Source: Candidatus Saccharimonadota bacterium (GTDB lineage: Bacteria; Eremiobacterota; Xenobia; Xenobiales; Xenobiaceae). From it: a DNA stretch of 53,248 nt. This document shows, piece by piece, positions 9,923-18,462 of this stretch. The stretch is from the NCBI GenBank assembly GCA_004554425.1, contig SFMI01000011.1, forward strand, positions 1-53,248, written 5' to 3'. The notes below the pieces were generated by a model that had not been told where the DNA came from, made no database searches, and saw nothing but the letters and a program-made list of their open reading frames with translations. The stretch's first letter is position 1; each line of letters begins with the position of its first letter. Position numbers and translations under genes: made by a program.

Positions 9923-10156
9923 ATGTCTGTTGCTAAGCCGAAAAAGAACGCCCCAGCTAAATGCCGCAAATCCTGCGCTCCTATCGAAGGTCAGGATTGG
10001 GTCCGCATTGGCGGCGCCAGATGGCTCAGAGAAGTTGCCGTTAAAGAAGGCAAGTATATCCCCATTGAGTACCGTGAAGGTTATCAGCCCAAAAACAAAC
10101 CCGCAGAAGCCGCTGTAGAGACTGCTGCCGAAGAAACCCCTGCTACAGCAGAATAA
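9923..10156 (+). CDS. Small basic/acidic protein upstream of EF-G paralogue
   Basis: 77 residues with a good ribosome binding site (ACGGAGGT, about 10 bases before the ATG). The N-terminus is Lys-rich with two Cys (KCRKSC). The centre reads QDWVRIGGARWLREVAVKEG, which looks like a small beta-rich fold. The C-terminal 20 residues are Ala/Glu/Thr low complexity. Codon use matches the highly expressed EF-G that starts 35 bases downstream, so co-expression is likely. I recognise no family. The position suggests a translation-linked role, but this is only inference. Confidence 0.7.
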   Translation: MSVAKPKKNAPAKCRKSCAPIEGQDWVRIGGARWLREVAVKEGKYIPIEYREGYQPKNKPAEAAVETAAEETPATAE

Positions 10157-10190
10157 TTATTAAAACCCGCCCGGTACGGAGGGACCGCTA

Positions 10191-12263
10191 GTGAACATTT
10201 ATTCCACAGAAAAGATTCGCAATATTGGCTTGTTCGGCCACCAGGGAGCCGGCAAAACTTCTTTAGCCGAAGCTTTGCTTTATTGCTCCGGCGTTATTGA
10301 CAGACTCGGCAAAGTCGAAAACGGCAACACCGTCGCCGACTTTGATCCCGACGAAATCAAGCGCGCTATGAGTGTATTTTCCGCCGTAGTTCCTATCGAG
10401 TGGAAAGAAAATAAAGTAAACATCATCGATACCCCAGGATTCTTTGACTTTGTGTCCGAGAGCCTCGGCGCCCTCAGAGTTGTCGACTGCGCTATTTTGG
10501 TAGCTGCTGCCAACTCCGGCACCGAAGTAGGTATGGAAAAAATTTGGGATTCTTGCGAAGCTCGTTCCAAAGCCCGCATCATGTTCGTCAACAAGATGGA
10601 CAAAGAGAATGCCAACTTCCATCACTTAATGGATGAAGCCAAAGAAAAGCTCAAAGGCGCTCGCGTAGTACCTATCCAGCTTCCTATCGGCGCTGCCGAG
10701 AGTTTCAGCGGTGTAGTAGACTTGATCGATCAGAAAGCCTACTCTTTTGACGCCAAAGGCGTACCCACCGAAATTGAAATTCCTGCCGACATGGCTGACG
10801 AAGTAGAAGAGCATCGTGAACAGCTCGTAGAGGCCGCTGCTGAAGCTACCGACGAGCTCACCGAAAAATTCTTCGAGGCCATGGAACTCTCTACCGAAGA
10901 GATTAAAGCCGGTCTCAAGATCTTAATTGCTAACGGTTCTGTAGTTCCCGCTCTGTGCGGTTCTTCCGTAACTCTCAAAGGCATTAGCTTATTGGCCGAC
11001 GCCGTTGTCAATTACGCTCCCGCTCCCACTGCCGTTTCTGTGGCTAAAGATGCCGATGGTAACGAAGTAGAAATTGCTGCCGATTCCAAGGCTCCCGCCG
11101 TAGCTCTTATTTTCAAAACCAGCTCCGACCCCTACGTAGGCAAGATTTCCTATATGCGCGTCTTCGCTGGAACTTTACGTCCCGATACCACTTTGCACAA
11201 CTTAGCTCACGGTATCGACGAAAAGATCGGCAACTTGCTCTCCATTCGTGGTAAGAGCCAAGAGAAGATTTCCGAAGCTCCCGCTGGTGACATCGTGGCC
11301 GTAGGTCGTTTAGGCGCTTCCGCTACCGGCGACACCCTTTGTGATGCTTCTCGCAAAGTCACTCTCCCCGGATTAGATTTGCCTCGTCCTTTCTTCTCCA
11401 GAGCCATCAGAGCCAAGTCCAAGGCTGACGAAGATAAGCTTTCCGCCAACTTGCAGCGCTTGCTCCAAGAAGATCCTACCCTCGAACTCGAGCGCGTGGA
11501 AGAAACTCACCAGAGCATTCTCACCGGTATTGGTGACGTACAGCTCGACCTTTGTGTAGAGCGCCTCAAGAGAATGGGTGTGGACGTAGAACTTTACGCC
11601 CGCAAGATTCCTTATCGCGAGACCCTTAAAGGTAAGGTTTCCGAAGAATACCGCCACAAGAAGCAAGCTGGTGGTCGTGGTCAGTTCGGTCAGGTAGCCA
11701 TCGAAATTAGCGGTCTTCCTTCCGGCAGCGGTTTCGTCTTTGAAGACAACATCGTCGGCGGCGTAGTTTCCAAGAACTATATCCCCGCTGTTGAAAAAGG
11801 CGTACGCAAAGCTATGGAAAGCGGTATTTTGGCTGGCAACCCCGTGGTTGACGTAAAAGTTCGTCTCTACGATGGTAAGATGCACGAAGTAGACTCTTCT
11901 GATATGGCCTTCCAAATTGCCGGTATGCAAGCTTTCAAGAACGGCGCTCCCAAAGCTAAGCCCGTCATCTTAGAGCCTATCGTCAACGTTGAAGTTACTG
12001 TTCCCGACTCCTACATGGGCGACGTAATCGGCGATCTCAACTCCAAGCGCGGTCGTATCAGCGGTATGGATCCCATTGGTAACGGCTTGCAATGCATTAA
12101 GGCCCAGGTTCCTCTGGCCGAAATGCAGCGCTATGCTATCGACTTACGCAGTATCACCCAGGGTCGTGGCTCCTTCATTATGGAATTTGACCACTACGAA
12201 GAGACCCCGCCTATGGTAGCCGAGCAAGTAATTGCCGAAGCTAAGGCTGCTGCCGAGAAGTAG
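10191..12263 (+). CDS. Elongation factor G-like GTPase (EF-G2/FusA2 type)
   Basis: 690 residues from GTG at 10191 with GGAGGG upstream. It has the full EF-G layout: G domain (G1 GHQGAGKT at 16-23, G3 DTPGFFDF at 80-87, G4 NKMD at 134-137), domain II, III, IV (GGRGQFGQVAIEI) and V (MGDVIGDLNSKRGRISGM). The G1 form GHxGxGKT, in place of AHIDAGKTTT, and the loss of the G3 histidine (Phe84 in DTPGF) match the EF-G paralogue group found in Thermotogae, Firmicutes and actinobacteria rather than canonical FusA. No rpsL, rpsG or tuf is adjacent. It may act in translocation, recycling or a stress function. Confidence 0.9.
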   Translation: MNIYSTEKIRNIGLFGHQGAGKTSLAEALLYCSGVIDRLGKVENGNTVADFDPDEIKRAMSVFSAVVPIEWKENKVNIIDTPGFFDFVSESLGALRVVDCAILVAAANSGTEVGMEKIWDSCEARSKARIMFVNKMDKENANFHHLMDEAKEKLKGARVVPIQLPIGAAESFSGVVDLIDQKAYSFDAKGVPTEIEIPADMADEVEEHREQLVEAAAEATDELTEKFFEAMELSTEEIKAGLKILIANGSVVPALCGSSVTLKGISLLADAVVNYAPAPTAVSVAKDADGNEVEIAADSKAPAVALIFKTSSDPYVGKISYMRVFAGTLRPDTTLHNLAHGIDEKIGNLLSIRGKSQEKISEAPAGDIVAVGRLGASATGDTLCDASRKVTLPGLDLPRPFFSRAIRAKSKADEDKLSANLQRLLQEDPTLELERVEETHQSILTGIGDVQLDLCVERLKRMGVDVELYARKIPYRETLKGKVSEEYRHKKQAGGRGQFGQVAIEISGLPSGSGFVFEDNIVGGVVSKNYIPAVEKGVRKAMESGILAGNPVVDVKVRLYDGKMHEVDSSDMAFQIAGMQAFKNGAPKAKPVILEPIVNVEVTVPDSYMGDVIGDLNSKRGRISGMDPIGNGLQCIKAQVPLAEMQRYAIDLRSITQGRGSFIMEFDHYEETPPMVAEQVIAEAKAAAEK

Positions 12264-12277
12264 TTTTGCAATAAATA

Positions 12278-12330
12278 AAACAAATGAGGTTTTTCCTTTT
12301 CCTATAAGATTGGGAAGATCCTCATTTGTT
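12278..12330 (+). other. Hairpin in EF-G 3' region
   Basis: The arms ACAAATGAGG and CCTCATTTGT are perfectly complementary around a loop of about 30 bases. No T-run follows directly, so this may be an RNA stabilising stem ahead of the true terminator. Confidence 0.5.
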
Positions 12331-12365
12331 GAGGTGAGACTATTTTTTGCTTTTCTAGCAAATAC

Positions 12366-12415
12366 AGCCCGACCGCTTAGGTATTTCTGAGCTCAGGTCG
12401 GGCTCGTTTTGTTTT
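12366..12415 (+). terminator. Intrinsic terminator after EF-G paralogue
   Basis: A nine-base perfect stem AGCCCGACC/GGTCGGGCT with inner pairing GCTTAG/CTGAGC, followed by CGTTTTGTTTT. The 12264-12564 gap holds only this, the preceding hairpin and an AT-rich leader for the lipoprotein. Confidence 0.8.
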
Positions 12416-12564
12416 AGTACTGTTTTTTCAGTTTATATTTATTTCTGTTTTTTACTTGAGACGCGGTAAGATCCGCCCTTTTTAACACGAAGGTTCCCTG
12501 GCAATTTAGCTTGCCAGAAAGCTTAAAATATAAAATTTTAGCAGTATACATTGCCAGGAGGTAA

Positions 12565-14157
12565 ATGGTGAGGCACGGATTAGGCATTGCCATCTTTTCA
12601 GTTCTATCAGCGGTATCTCTCTCAGTAATCGGTTGCGGAGGCACGGGCAGCGGTATGGGCGTATTGGATCCCTTCCCTACCGGTACTCACTCAACTCCCA
12701 CAGGAACTTCCACTCCAGTTCCTCCAACTCCCGACGATCCTAACGATAAAGCCTACGATCTCGTCAATACCAGCGATCTTCGCAATCCAGTTTACCAATA
12801 CGTAGACGATAGCAATTATGTTTACACTGTCCAGGGCTTCACTGTCGGCGGCGCCGGCATGAGCGATCAGCAGTGCAAATACAGGCTTTTGAAATATAGC
12901 ACTACCGACAAAGAGGCCGATCCTCAAGAAGTTACTATCAGGATTCGTAACGGTAATGGCTATAGCAAAGGCGACTTAGCTAACCCATACTATATCACTG
13001 GTATTATTGACAGCATGGGCACTGCAGATGACAAAGCAGACGACCATCTCTATTTAGCCGTTACCGATTTGGGTACTACCAAAGCTGTCTATTTAATGGA
13101 TCTGGGAGAACGCAAAAAAGGTTGGAACGAGGCTAGAGCCGTTAACGTATTTGATTGTGGAACCAACTTAGCAGCAACTTGTCCTTTAACTTGCTCATTT
13201 GGCAGCAGCAGCTTCAATCGCGGAGAGGATGCCATTAACACTCTGTTCTATACCGATTATACAGAGACAGGCAAAGTTAAATTTGTCGCTTTTGACGAAA
13301 AGATCTTTGACGATGGTAAGCCAACTGACAAAATAGAAAACAATTGCGGTGATGTATTTAGAGACGATGCTTTAAAGTATCCCGCCGTGGTAAAAGCTAG
13401 CGAAGGACCTTGGGCGACCGTAACTTGTCAGGGCGACAACAAAATTTATTTCTTCGCCAATCACAAAAACAAGGATGCTTTTAATAGCGGAGACAGCAAA
13501 TATCCTCTGCCTAGGACAAACAAGAAGTATGTCAACTATATCGAACCAGAAGATAAGCATATTGATTTGCAAAACCCCTACGATTTTGCCTGGACTTCCG
13601 GCGTAACTGACAACGATGGAGAGGACAACCAGTACCTTACCATTGCTAGCGGTTTTGCTTTGGATAAATATGGCAAAGCCAGTTCCACTTACGACAAGGG
13701 CGCTCTCTGGATCTATAAATTTGATAGTAAGTATGCCGATAGTTTGCAAAACTTGCGTAACAACGACGGCGAATACACTCTTATCCTTGACAAATTGCAA
13801 TATCCCGTCAATGTAGCCTTTACTAATCCTTTGGATCAAAGCGACAAACGTTACTTAGATATTGCCTATTTGACTACCGGAACCAGCACAAATTACAACG
13901 TCAAAGATTTGCAAGGTACGCTCAGCTTCTGTCGCTACGATGCTAAGAGCAAAAAGATCGTCAACAAGTCTGATGTTGATCTCTTAGAAAAGATCGTCGA
14001 TCCTTTCGGCTTGGTAGCTCTTCCCGGCGCCTTAAAGGAAGGATCTTATCCCGTTCAGTTCCTGTTTACCACCCACTGGAACTGGGGCAGCGTCTTTACT
14101 GAAAAGAGTCACATCTACTCTTACAGCAAAGATATTGATTTAGAAGCAGGCAATTAA
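12565..14157 (+). CDS. Lipoprotein of unknown function
   Basis: 530 residues. AGGAGG lies three bases before the ATG and six before an in-frame GTG at 12568, so the GTG may be the real start. A hydrophobic N-terminus ends in the lipobox V-I-G-C (Cys25), so the mature protein is lipid-anchored. It is followed by a Gly/Thr/Ser/Pro linker of about 35 residues. The rest is Asp/Tyr/Lys-rich with repeated short strands (ITGIIDS, LYLAVTDL, KIYFFANH), which could form a beta-propeller, but no repeat motif is clear. Envelope-located; role unknown. Confidence 0.75.
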   Translation: MVRHGLGIAIFSVLSAVSLSVIGCGGTGSGMGVLDPFPTGTHSTPTGTSTPVPPTPDDPNDKAYDLVNTSDLRNPVYQYVDDSNYVYTVQGFTVGGAGMSDQQCKYRLLKYSTTDKEADPQEVTIRIRNGNGYSKGDLANPYYITGIIDSMGTADDKADDHLYLAVTDLGTTKAVYLMDLGERKKGWNEARAVNVFDCGTNLAATCPLTCSFGSSSFNRGEDAINTLFYTDYTETGKVKFVAFDEKIFDDGKPTDKIENNCGDVFRDDALKYPAVVKASEGPWATVTCQGDNKIYFFANHKNKDAFNSGDSKYPLPRTNKKYVNYIEPEDKHIDLQNPYDFAWTSGVTDNDGEDNQYLTIASGFALDKYGKASSTYDKGALWIYKFDSKYADSLQNLRNNDGEYTLILDKLQYPVNVAFTNPLDQSDKRYLDIAYLTTGTSTNYNVKDLQGTLSFCRYDAKSKKIVNKSDVDLLEKIVDPFGLVALPGALKEGSYPVQFLFTTHWNWGSVFTEKSHIYSYSKDIDLEAGN

Positions 14158-14191
14158 GCCATCTAAAGCTTCAGATCATTTCTGATGTTCG

Positions 14192-14240
14192 AGAGCGCTC
14201 GTCCTTCAGTAAGAAGAGATGAGCGCTCTTGCTTTGTACC
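14192..14240 (+). terminator. Hairpin, probable terminator after lipoprotein gene
   Basis: AGAGCGCTCGTC and GATGAGCGCTCT pair over 12 bases with one G-U, followed by a weak T-rich tail. The rest of the 14158-14468 gap is AT-rich. It holds a TATAAT at 14343-14348 and a small inverted repeat GCTAAAA/TTTTAGC at 14375-14395. Confidence 0.6.
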
Positions 14241-14342
14241 GATTTTAAGATTTAATTAAGCAAAAAGGGAGAATTGGCCCTTTGCAAAACTTAGTATTAG
14301 CCCTAGATTATTAAATTTTTAGTGGGATAATACGTAAATTAG

Positions 14343-14348
14343 TATAAT
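14343..14348 (+). promoter_or_regulatory. Putative -10 box TATAAT
   Basis: A perfect TATAAT about 120 bases upstream of the membrane-anchored protein at 14469. The -35 region (TTAGTG around 14319) is poor, so this is tentative. Confidence 0.3.
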
Positions 14349-14468
14349 CTTATATTGTAGCGTTTTTGCCCTAGGCTAAAATAAAAATTTTTAGCTTGAT
14401 GGTTCCCCTCGAAAACGCGATTCAGGTAGATGCAAGATGCGGCGTGATGCTGCCTAAGAGAGAGAGCT

Positions 14469-15164
14469 ATGGTAAAATTTGTTAAAATCATAATAGTTTT
14501 TGCAGTGTTGCTATGGATTGTCAACATGTTCTTCGGTTCAGATACGAACACTATTTCTTTTGTTGGCAAAAGGGATGTAACGGCCCTCTTCTCTAAAGAC
14601 TTAGCTCAAAAAGTAAAGCAAGGCCACCTCGTTATCGTAGATAAAGACGAAAGTGACAAATACATTCAAGAAGATTTGGCCACTCACGACTTGGTAAAAG
14701 CTATGACTTTCGCTCGCTATAAGAGCGAAGTTTTGGAGCAGCCCCTTTACATAGAGAATGAGAAGACCTTCGGCAACAGCGCGGTAGTAGCCAAAGTAGA
14801 TCCTTCAGATCGCCAAGCTTGGCAGCATTTAGTGCTCTTGGAGATCGATCTTAAAGCTGCCTACGAAAAGCGCAACCCCAAAGACTTAGACGGCTACATG
14901 AGCGAAAAAGCTCTCGACGTCAAACGCGTTCCCCAAACTATGCAAGAGTTTATTGCTAAATACCCCAACTCTTTCGTAGTGACTACAGCTTTGGCCCATA
15001 TTGAGTACAGCCTTTGCAACGCTCAAAATAAGGCCGCACAAGCTATTCAAATTTATGACAAACTGGCTGCTAAATATCCTAACAGCGAAGTTCTGAAAGA
15101 GTACTTGCCTCAGTACAAAGAGAGAGCTTCTGCCAAACTTTCCAGTAAAGTAGCTATGTTCTAA
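14469..15164 (+). CDS. Membrane-anchored helical (TPR-like) protein
   Basis: 231 residues. Residues about 4-22 form an N-terminal membrane anchor (IIIVFAVLLWIVNMFF). The remainder is soluble and becomes helical. The C-terminal 80 residues (FIAKYPNSFVVTTALAHIEYSL, then YDKLAAKYPNSEVLKEYL) resemble two tetratricopeptide-type units of the Sel1/YbgF style. The ribosome binding site is weak (GAGAGAG). It is a single gene between terminators; function unknown, possibly envelope-associated protein interactions. Confidence 0.75.
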   Translation: MVKFVKIIIVFAVLLWIVNMFFGSDTNTISFVGKRDVTALFSKDLAQKVKQGHLVIVDKDESDKYIQEDLATHDLVKAMTFARYKSEVLEQPLYIENEKTFGNSAVVAKVDPSDRQAWQHLVLLEIDLKAAYEKRNPKDLDGYMSEKALDVKRVPQTMQEFIAKYPNSFVVTTALAHIEYSLCNAQNKAAQAIQIYDKLAAKYPNSEVLKEYLPQYKERASAKLSSKVAMF

Positions 15165-15184
15165 TCAGTACATAAAACTTATCA

Positions 15185-15224
15185 ATAAAAAAATGACCAT
15201 CTGGAAGAGATGGCCATTTTTTTA
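15185..15224. terminator. Bidirectional terminator
   Basis: AATGACCATCT and AGATGGCCATT form a near-perfect stem around GGAAG-type bases, with A-run upstream and T-run downstream. It can end both the plus gene (to 15164) and the minus superoxide reductase gene (to 15284). Confidence 0.85.
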
Positions 15225-15283
15225 TTGATAATTAGAAACGATTCCGATAATTTCAAAAGTTACCGAAAGCGATTTCTAAGAAG

Positions 15284-15661
15284 CTAAATATCGGCAAACC
15301 ACAACCCATGCAAATTGCAATAAGCATAAACGCGCAAAGGCTTATCGTCTACCAATTCGAACACAGCCTTAGGCTCTTCGCCGGGCTTAATAGCTTTACG
15401 CTGGCCACCTTTTTCTGTTTCCAAGTAAACCCAGGGAATGTAATGCGCAGGAATTGAAGGATGCAATACACTGCCAACCTGAACTTCTACGCGGTTACCT
15501 TTAACAGTAACAGCAGGAACGTGCTTTTCTTTAGAAGCATCCACGGAACCAGCTTCAAGGCGCTCCATAGGATGGCCATTACATACCAGCTCAGCCTTGA
15601 TTGGCTCCATGGCTCCAACAATAGTTCCACACTCGCGACAAATATAGAACTCTCTGCTCAT
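15284..15661 (-). CDS. dfx: Desulfoferrodoxin-type superoxide reductase
   Basis: 125 residues with GGGAGGT before the ATG. The enzyme reduces superoxide to hydrogen peroxide in anaerobes. Center II ligands are complete: Glu45-Lys46-His47, His67, His73, Cys115 and His118 (CNLHGLW). The N-terminal desulforedoxin-like domain keeps Cys8, Cys11 and Cys27, but the adjacent fourth ligand is Asn28 in place of the usual Cys-Cys pair. Center I is therefore probably lost or altered, as in class III enzymes that retain a metal-free domain. Electron donor (rubredoxin) not seen in the window. Confidence 0.93.
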   Translation of the reverse strand: MSREFYICRECGTIVGAMEPIKAELVCNGHPMERLEAGSVDASKEKHVPAVTVKGNRVEVQVGSVLHPSIPAHYIPWVYLETEKGGQRKAIKPGEEPKAVFELVDDKPLRVYAYCNLHGLWFADI

Positions 15662-15772
15662 ATTATTTACAATACCTCCCTAAAATATAAAAGCCAACGG
15701 CTCTACCTCCCCCACAGTATAACTATTTAAGCACTTGCGGATATAACCTTTATTTTACTTTACAATTTATTA

Positions 15773-16537
15773 TCAAATAAAGATACGCTTCCACCAAGGC
15801 AAACTAGCTCTGCGCTCAGCATCTTCCAATCTGACAGCCAACTGATTGGCTCTCATTTCAGCTTCCTTCTTGCTCTCGTTGGCCACTTCAATTTTGGCTC
15901 CCAGACGCAGAATTTCACGTTGAGCTTCATCCAAATCTTTGACCATAGCCTGAAGCTTTTCGTCTTTTTCTTTATCTTTTTGAGTGCCATCAGTTAAAAG
16001 ACGCTGTACTTGTTCCAACTGGCTTTGCATATAGCCAAGACGCATAACAGCCGCTTCATGGCGCTCTAAAGGTACACTGGTAGGGAAATGAGGCTCGGGA
16101 GCAGGCTCGGCGTCTTGGGCTTCCTCTTCAGAAACATCATCTTCAGGTTCTTCAGAAGCTTCTATATACTCAAAAGAAGCCGCCTTAGGCTTATCTTCAG
16201 AGGCATTTTTAGTCTTATTTTCGTTTTCTTTGGCCAGCTCATCTTTACCTAAAGACATGCTTTCCAGATTATCTTCAAAATAATCTTCCCGACTGCGCCT
16301 AGCCCCGCGTACACGCGTCCAAGCTCCAGAAGTGCTATTGTTATTTCCGTCTAAAAATTTGGCAACTTCACTTTCGGGAATGCGCACTCCGCCTCTACCT
16401 ACGCCCTCTTGGGAGGCCACTCGTCCCTGACTTACATAACGATAAACCTGGCGCTCAGTTTTTCCTATAGCGGCAGCAAACTCTGTTACCGAAAGAAGTT
16501 GATTACTGTTTGATTCTGTTGTCGATACGCTATTCAT
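15773..16537 (-). CDS. HTH (MerR/excisionase-like) coiled-coil protein
   Basis: About 254 residues from the ATG at 16537; the frame stays open to a GTG at 16588, and a GGGGAGGA sits between the two, so the start is uncertain. Residues about 12-60 form a helix-turn-helix of the excisionase/MerR class (SVTEFAAAIGKTERQVYRYVSQGRV then GVRIPESEVAKFL). The middle is acidic and disordered. The last 100 residues are a heptad coiled coil (QLEQVQRLLTDG to RLEDAERRAS). The C-terminus is LPWWKRIFI, a short aromatic-basic tail. It is probably a DNA-binding protein that oligomerises. Target unknown. Confidence 0.75.
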   Translation of the reverse strand: MNSVSTTESNSNQLLSVTEFAAAIGKTERQVYRYVSQGRVASQEGVGRGGVRIPESEVAKFLDGNNNSTSGAWTRVRGARRSREDYFEDNLESMSLGKDELAKENENKTKNASEDKPKAASFEYIEASEEPEDDVSEEEAQDAEPAPEPHFPTSVPLERHEAAVMRLGYMQSQLEQVQRLLTDGTQKDKEKDEKLQAMVKDLDEAQREILRLGAKIEVANESKKEAEMRANQLAVRLEDAERRASLPWWKRIFI

Positions 16538-16725
16538 AACCAGCGCAACATTGCACAAAAAGAACGGTCTTTCCTCCCCTAAGGCCACCTAGGCCAATCC
16601 AAAAAACTACAACCAAGCCAAACTTGTTTCAATGTCAATGTGAAGGCTTCACAGCGACTATTCCGCACATTTAATTAGGAAAAAGATGGAGATAAATGTA
16701 AATTGTAAGCACAATCATACTTTTG

Positions 16726-16754
16726 TTGACATAATGTTCACATTTTAAATAAGA
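16726..16754 (+). promoter_or_regulatory. Putative promoter of the subtilase gene
   Basis: A perfect TTGACA at 16726-16731 is followed after about 14-15 bases by a TAAATA-like -10; the spacing is short. The 16538-16861 gap otherwise shows only AT-rich sequence and the ribosome binding site AAAGGAG at 16847-16853. Confidence 0.35.
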
Positions 16755-16861
16755 ATCGACGCCCATCTAATGATAATATGATTAAGAAGTTGTTTTGTAA
16801 AAAAGATTACTACTGAGAATCAATCTCATTAGTTCTCCCGCTACTGAAAGGAGTTTCACTA

Positions 16862-18163
16862 ATGGAAATTCGTCCAACTATGAGCGCTCCTACTTCGCAG
16901 ATTTACACCAGTGCGAAGTCCGCTCCTACCCAGGCCCCCGTTGAGAAACAGCCTGAGGAAACCTTCGTTGCTTCCTCCAACAACGGCCCTGTCAACTTAA
17001 TCATCACCAACAGCGACAAAGCTAAGTTGGAAGAGATGCGCGCTTCTATTCTCGCTCAGAATCCCGAGAACCAAGTAACCGCCGAGCTTCCTTTGGTAAA
17101 CGGCTTTGCTGTAACCGTCAACCCTTCCGCCGACGGTACCCTTCTTCCCAACTTGGCTAAAGCCAACGAAGAAGGCAACAGAATCTTCATGGATGCCCAG
17201 ATTGGCATTCCTAAGAACGAGATGGACGATCTCGAAAACACCTTCCGTCCCTTGATGGACACTGCCAACGTCACTTTAGGCGTAGACAAGCTCCACGATC
17301 AAGGCATCACCGGTAAGGGCGTAACCGTATGCGTTATCGACACCGGTATTGCTCAGCACCCCGACTTCGAAGGTCGTATCGTTGGCTTTAAAGATATGGT
17401 CAACGGCCGTACCGAGCCCTACGACGATCAGGGTCACGGCACTCACTGCACCGGTATCTGCGCCGGTAGCGGTAAGACCTCCAAAGGCAAATACACCGGC
17501 GTGGCTCCTGAAGCCAGCATTGTCGGCGTAAAAGTTTTGGACCGCAACGGTTCCGGTTCTCTCTCCAACGTTATCAAAGGCGTACAATGGGCTGTTGAGA
17601 ACAAAGATAAATTAAACATCGACGTCATCAGCATGTCTTTGGGCGGCTACGTTTCCCAGAGCTACAAAGATGACCCCGTGGTACAAGCTGTTGAAGCCGC
17701 TCACGCTGCTGGTATCAGCTGCGTAGTAGCCGCCGGTAACGAAGGCCCCGGCTCCGGCACCATCGGTTCTCCCGGTAACGCTCCTCACGCCATCACCGTA
17801 GGCGCTTTGGACGACAAGGGCACCGTAGATCGCTCCGACGACGATTTGGCTTACTTCTCCAGCCGTGGTCCCAGCCGCATCGACAAGCTCGAGAAACCCG
17901 ACATCTTGGCTCCTGGCGTAGACATCACCGCCGCTTCCCACAAGGGTAAAGGTTATGTAACTATGTCTGGTACCTCCATGGCCACTCCTTTCGCCGCTGG
18001 CGTAGACGTGCTCATGCACCAGGTCAAACCCAACATCAGCCCCGATCAGGTCAAAGAGATCATGATGAAGAATGCTGATGCTCTCGAAGGCGTAAGCAAA
18101 TTCGAGCAGGGTAAAGGCGTTATCGATCCTCAAGAGAACATCGAGTTCTTGCTTGGTAAGTAA
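16862..18163 (+). CDS. Subtilisin-like serine protease (S8 family)
   Basis: 433 residues. The catalytic triad is intact: Asp160 (VIDTGI), His192 (GHGTHCTG) and Ser372 (GTSMATP); the oxyanion region AAGNEGP is present. Residues about 45-115 form an I9-like inhibitory propeptide (LIITNSDKAKLEEM, then LVNGFAVTVNPS). The first 44 residues are Ser/Thr/Pro/Gln-rich with no hydrophobic signal peptide. A good AAAGGAG ribosome binding site and the C-ending codon bias shared with EF-G and gap suggest high expression. It resembles secreted subtilases, so the missing Sec signal is unusual: the protein is either intracellular (ISP-like) or exported another way. Confidence 0.93.
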   Translation: MEIRPTMSAPTSQIYTSAKSAPTQAPVEKQPEETFVASSNNGPVNLIITNSDKAKLEEMRASILAQNPENQVTAELPLVNGFAVTVNPSADGTLLPNLAKANEEGNRIFMDAQIGIPKNEMDDLENTFRPLMDTANVTLGVDKLHDQGITGKGVTVCVIDTGIAQHPDFEGRIVGFKDMVNGRTEPYDDQGHGTHCTGICAGSGKTSKGKYTGVAPEASIVGVKVLDRNGSGSLSNVIKGVQWAVENKDKLNIDVISMSLGGYVSQSYKDDPVVQAVEAAHAAGISCVVAAGNEGPGSGTIGSPGNAPHAITVGALDDKGTVDRSDDDLAYFSSRGPSRIDKLEKPDILAPGVDITAASHKGKGYVTMSGTSMATPFAAGVDVLMHQVKPNISPDQVKEIMMKNADALEGVSKFEQGKGVIDPQENIEFLLGK

Positions 18164-18204
18164 TAGCCTAACCGCTAAGGCAGCTTAGGCTGCCGTCTAA
18201 AAAA

Positions 18205-18241
18205 GAAGAGACAATCCGCGCCAGGGTTGTCTCTTTTTTTC
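18205..18241 (+). terminator. Intrinsic terminator after subtilase
   Basis: AGAGACAA/TTGTCTCT stem with a GC-rich loop and a run of T at 18234-18240. Confidence 0.85.
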
Positions 18242-18274
18242 TATTGTATTTATATTTTTCTATTGTATTTATAT
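18237..18274. repeat. 19-base tandem duplication
   Basis: The 19-base unit TTTTCTATTGTATTTATAT occurs twice head to tail (18237-18255 and 18256-18274). The first copy starts in the T-run of the subtilase terminator, so it probably arose by replication slippage. Confidence 0.9.
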
Positions 18275-18404
18275 ATACTGAAGCGAATTGTCATTTTTAC
18301 ATTTTTTGCTTTACTTATTTATTGTCCAAAATTATCTTCAATTTAAAACACAAATAGCCCCGACTCTAAAACGAGCCGAAGCTATCTTAATTCTGCAGCC
18401 TTTC

Positions 18405-18436
18405 AAAATACTAGCCCCCAAAGTAGACGCTAGTAT
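18405..18436 (-). terminator. Probable terminator of tpiA-secG
   Basis: On the minus strand ATACTAGC and GCTAGTAT pair around a 13-base loop and are followed by TTTTG. The T-run is short. Confidence 0.5.
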
Positions 18437-18462
18437 GGAAAAAGTCTAGAGTCAGACGTCTA

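Noticed and set aside
10191..12263. Canonical translation factor EF-G (fusA)
   Set aside because: G1 and G3 motifs differ from canonical EF-G, and no str operon partner is adjacent. A paralogue is the better reading.
18237..18274. CRISPR-like repeat
   Set aside because: Only two 19-base units head to tail, with no spacers. It is a simple duplication next to a T-run.
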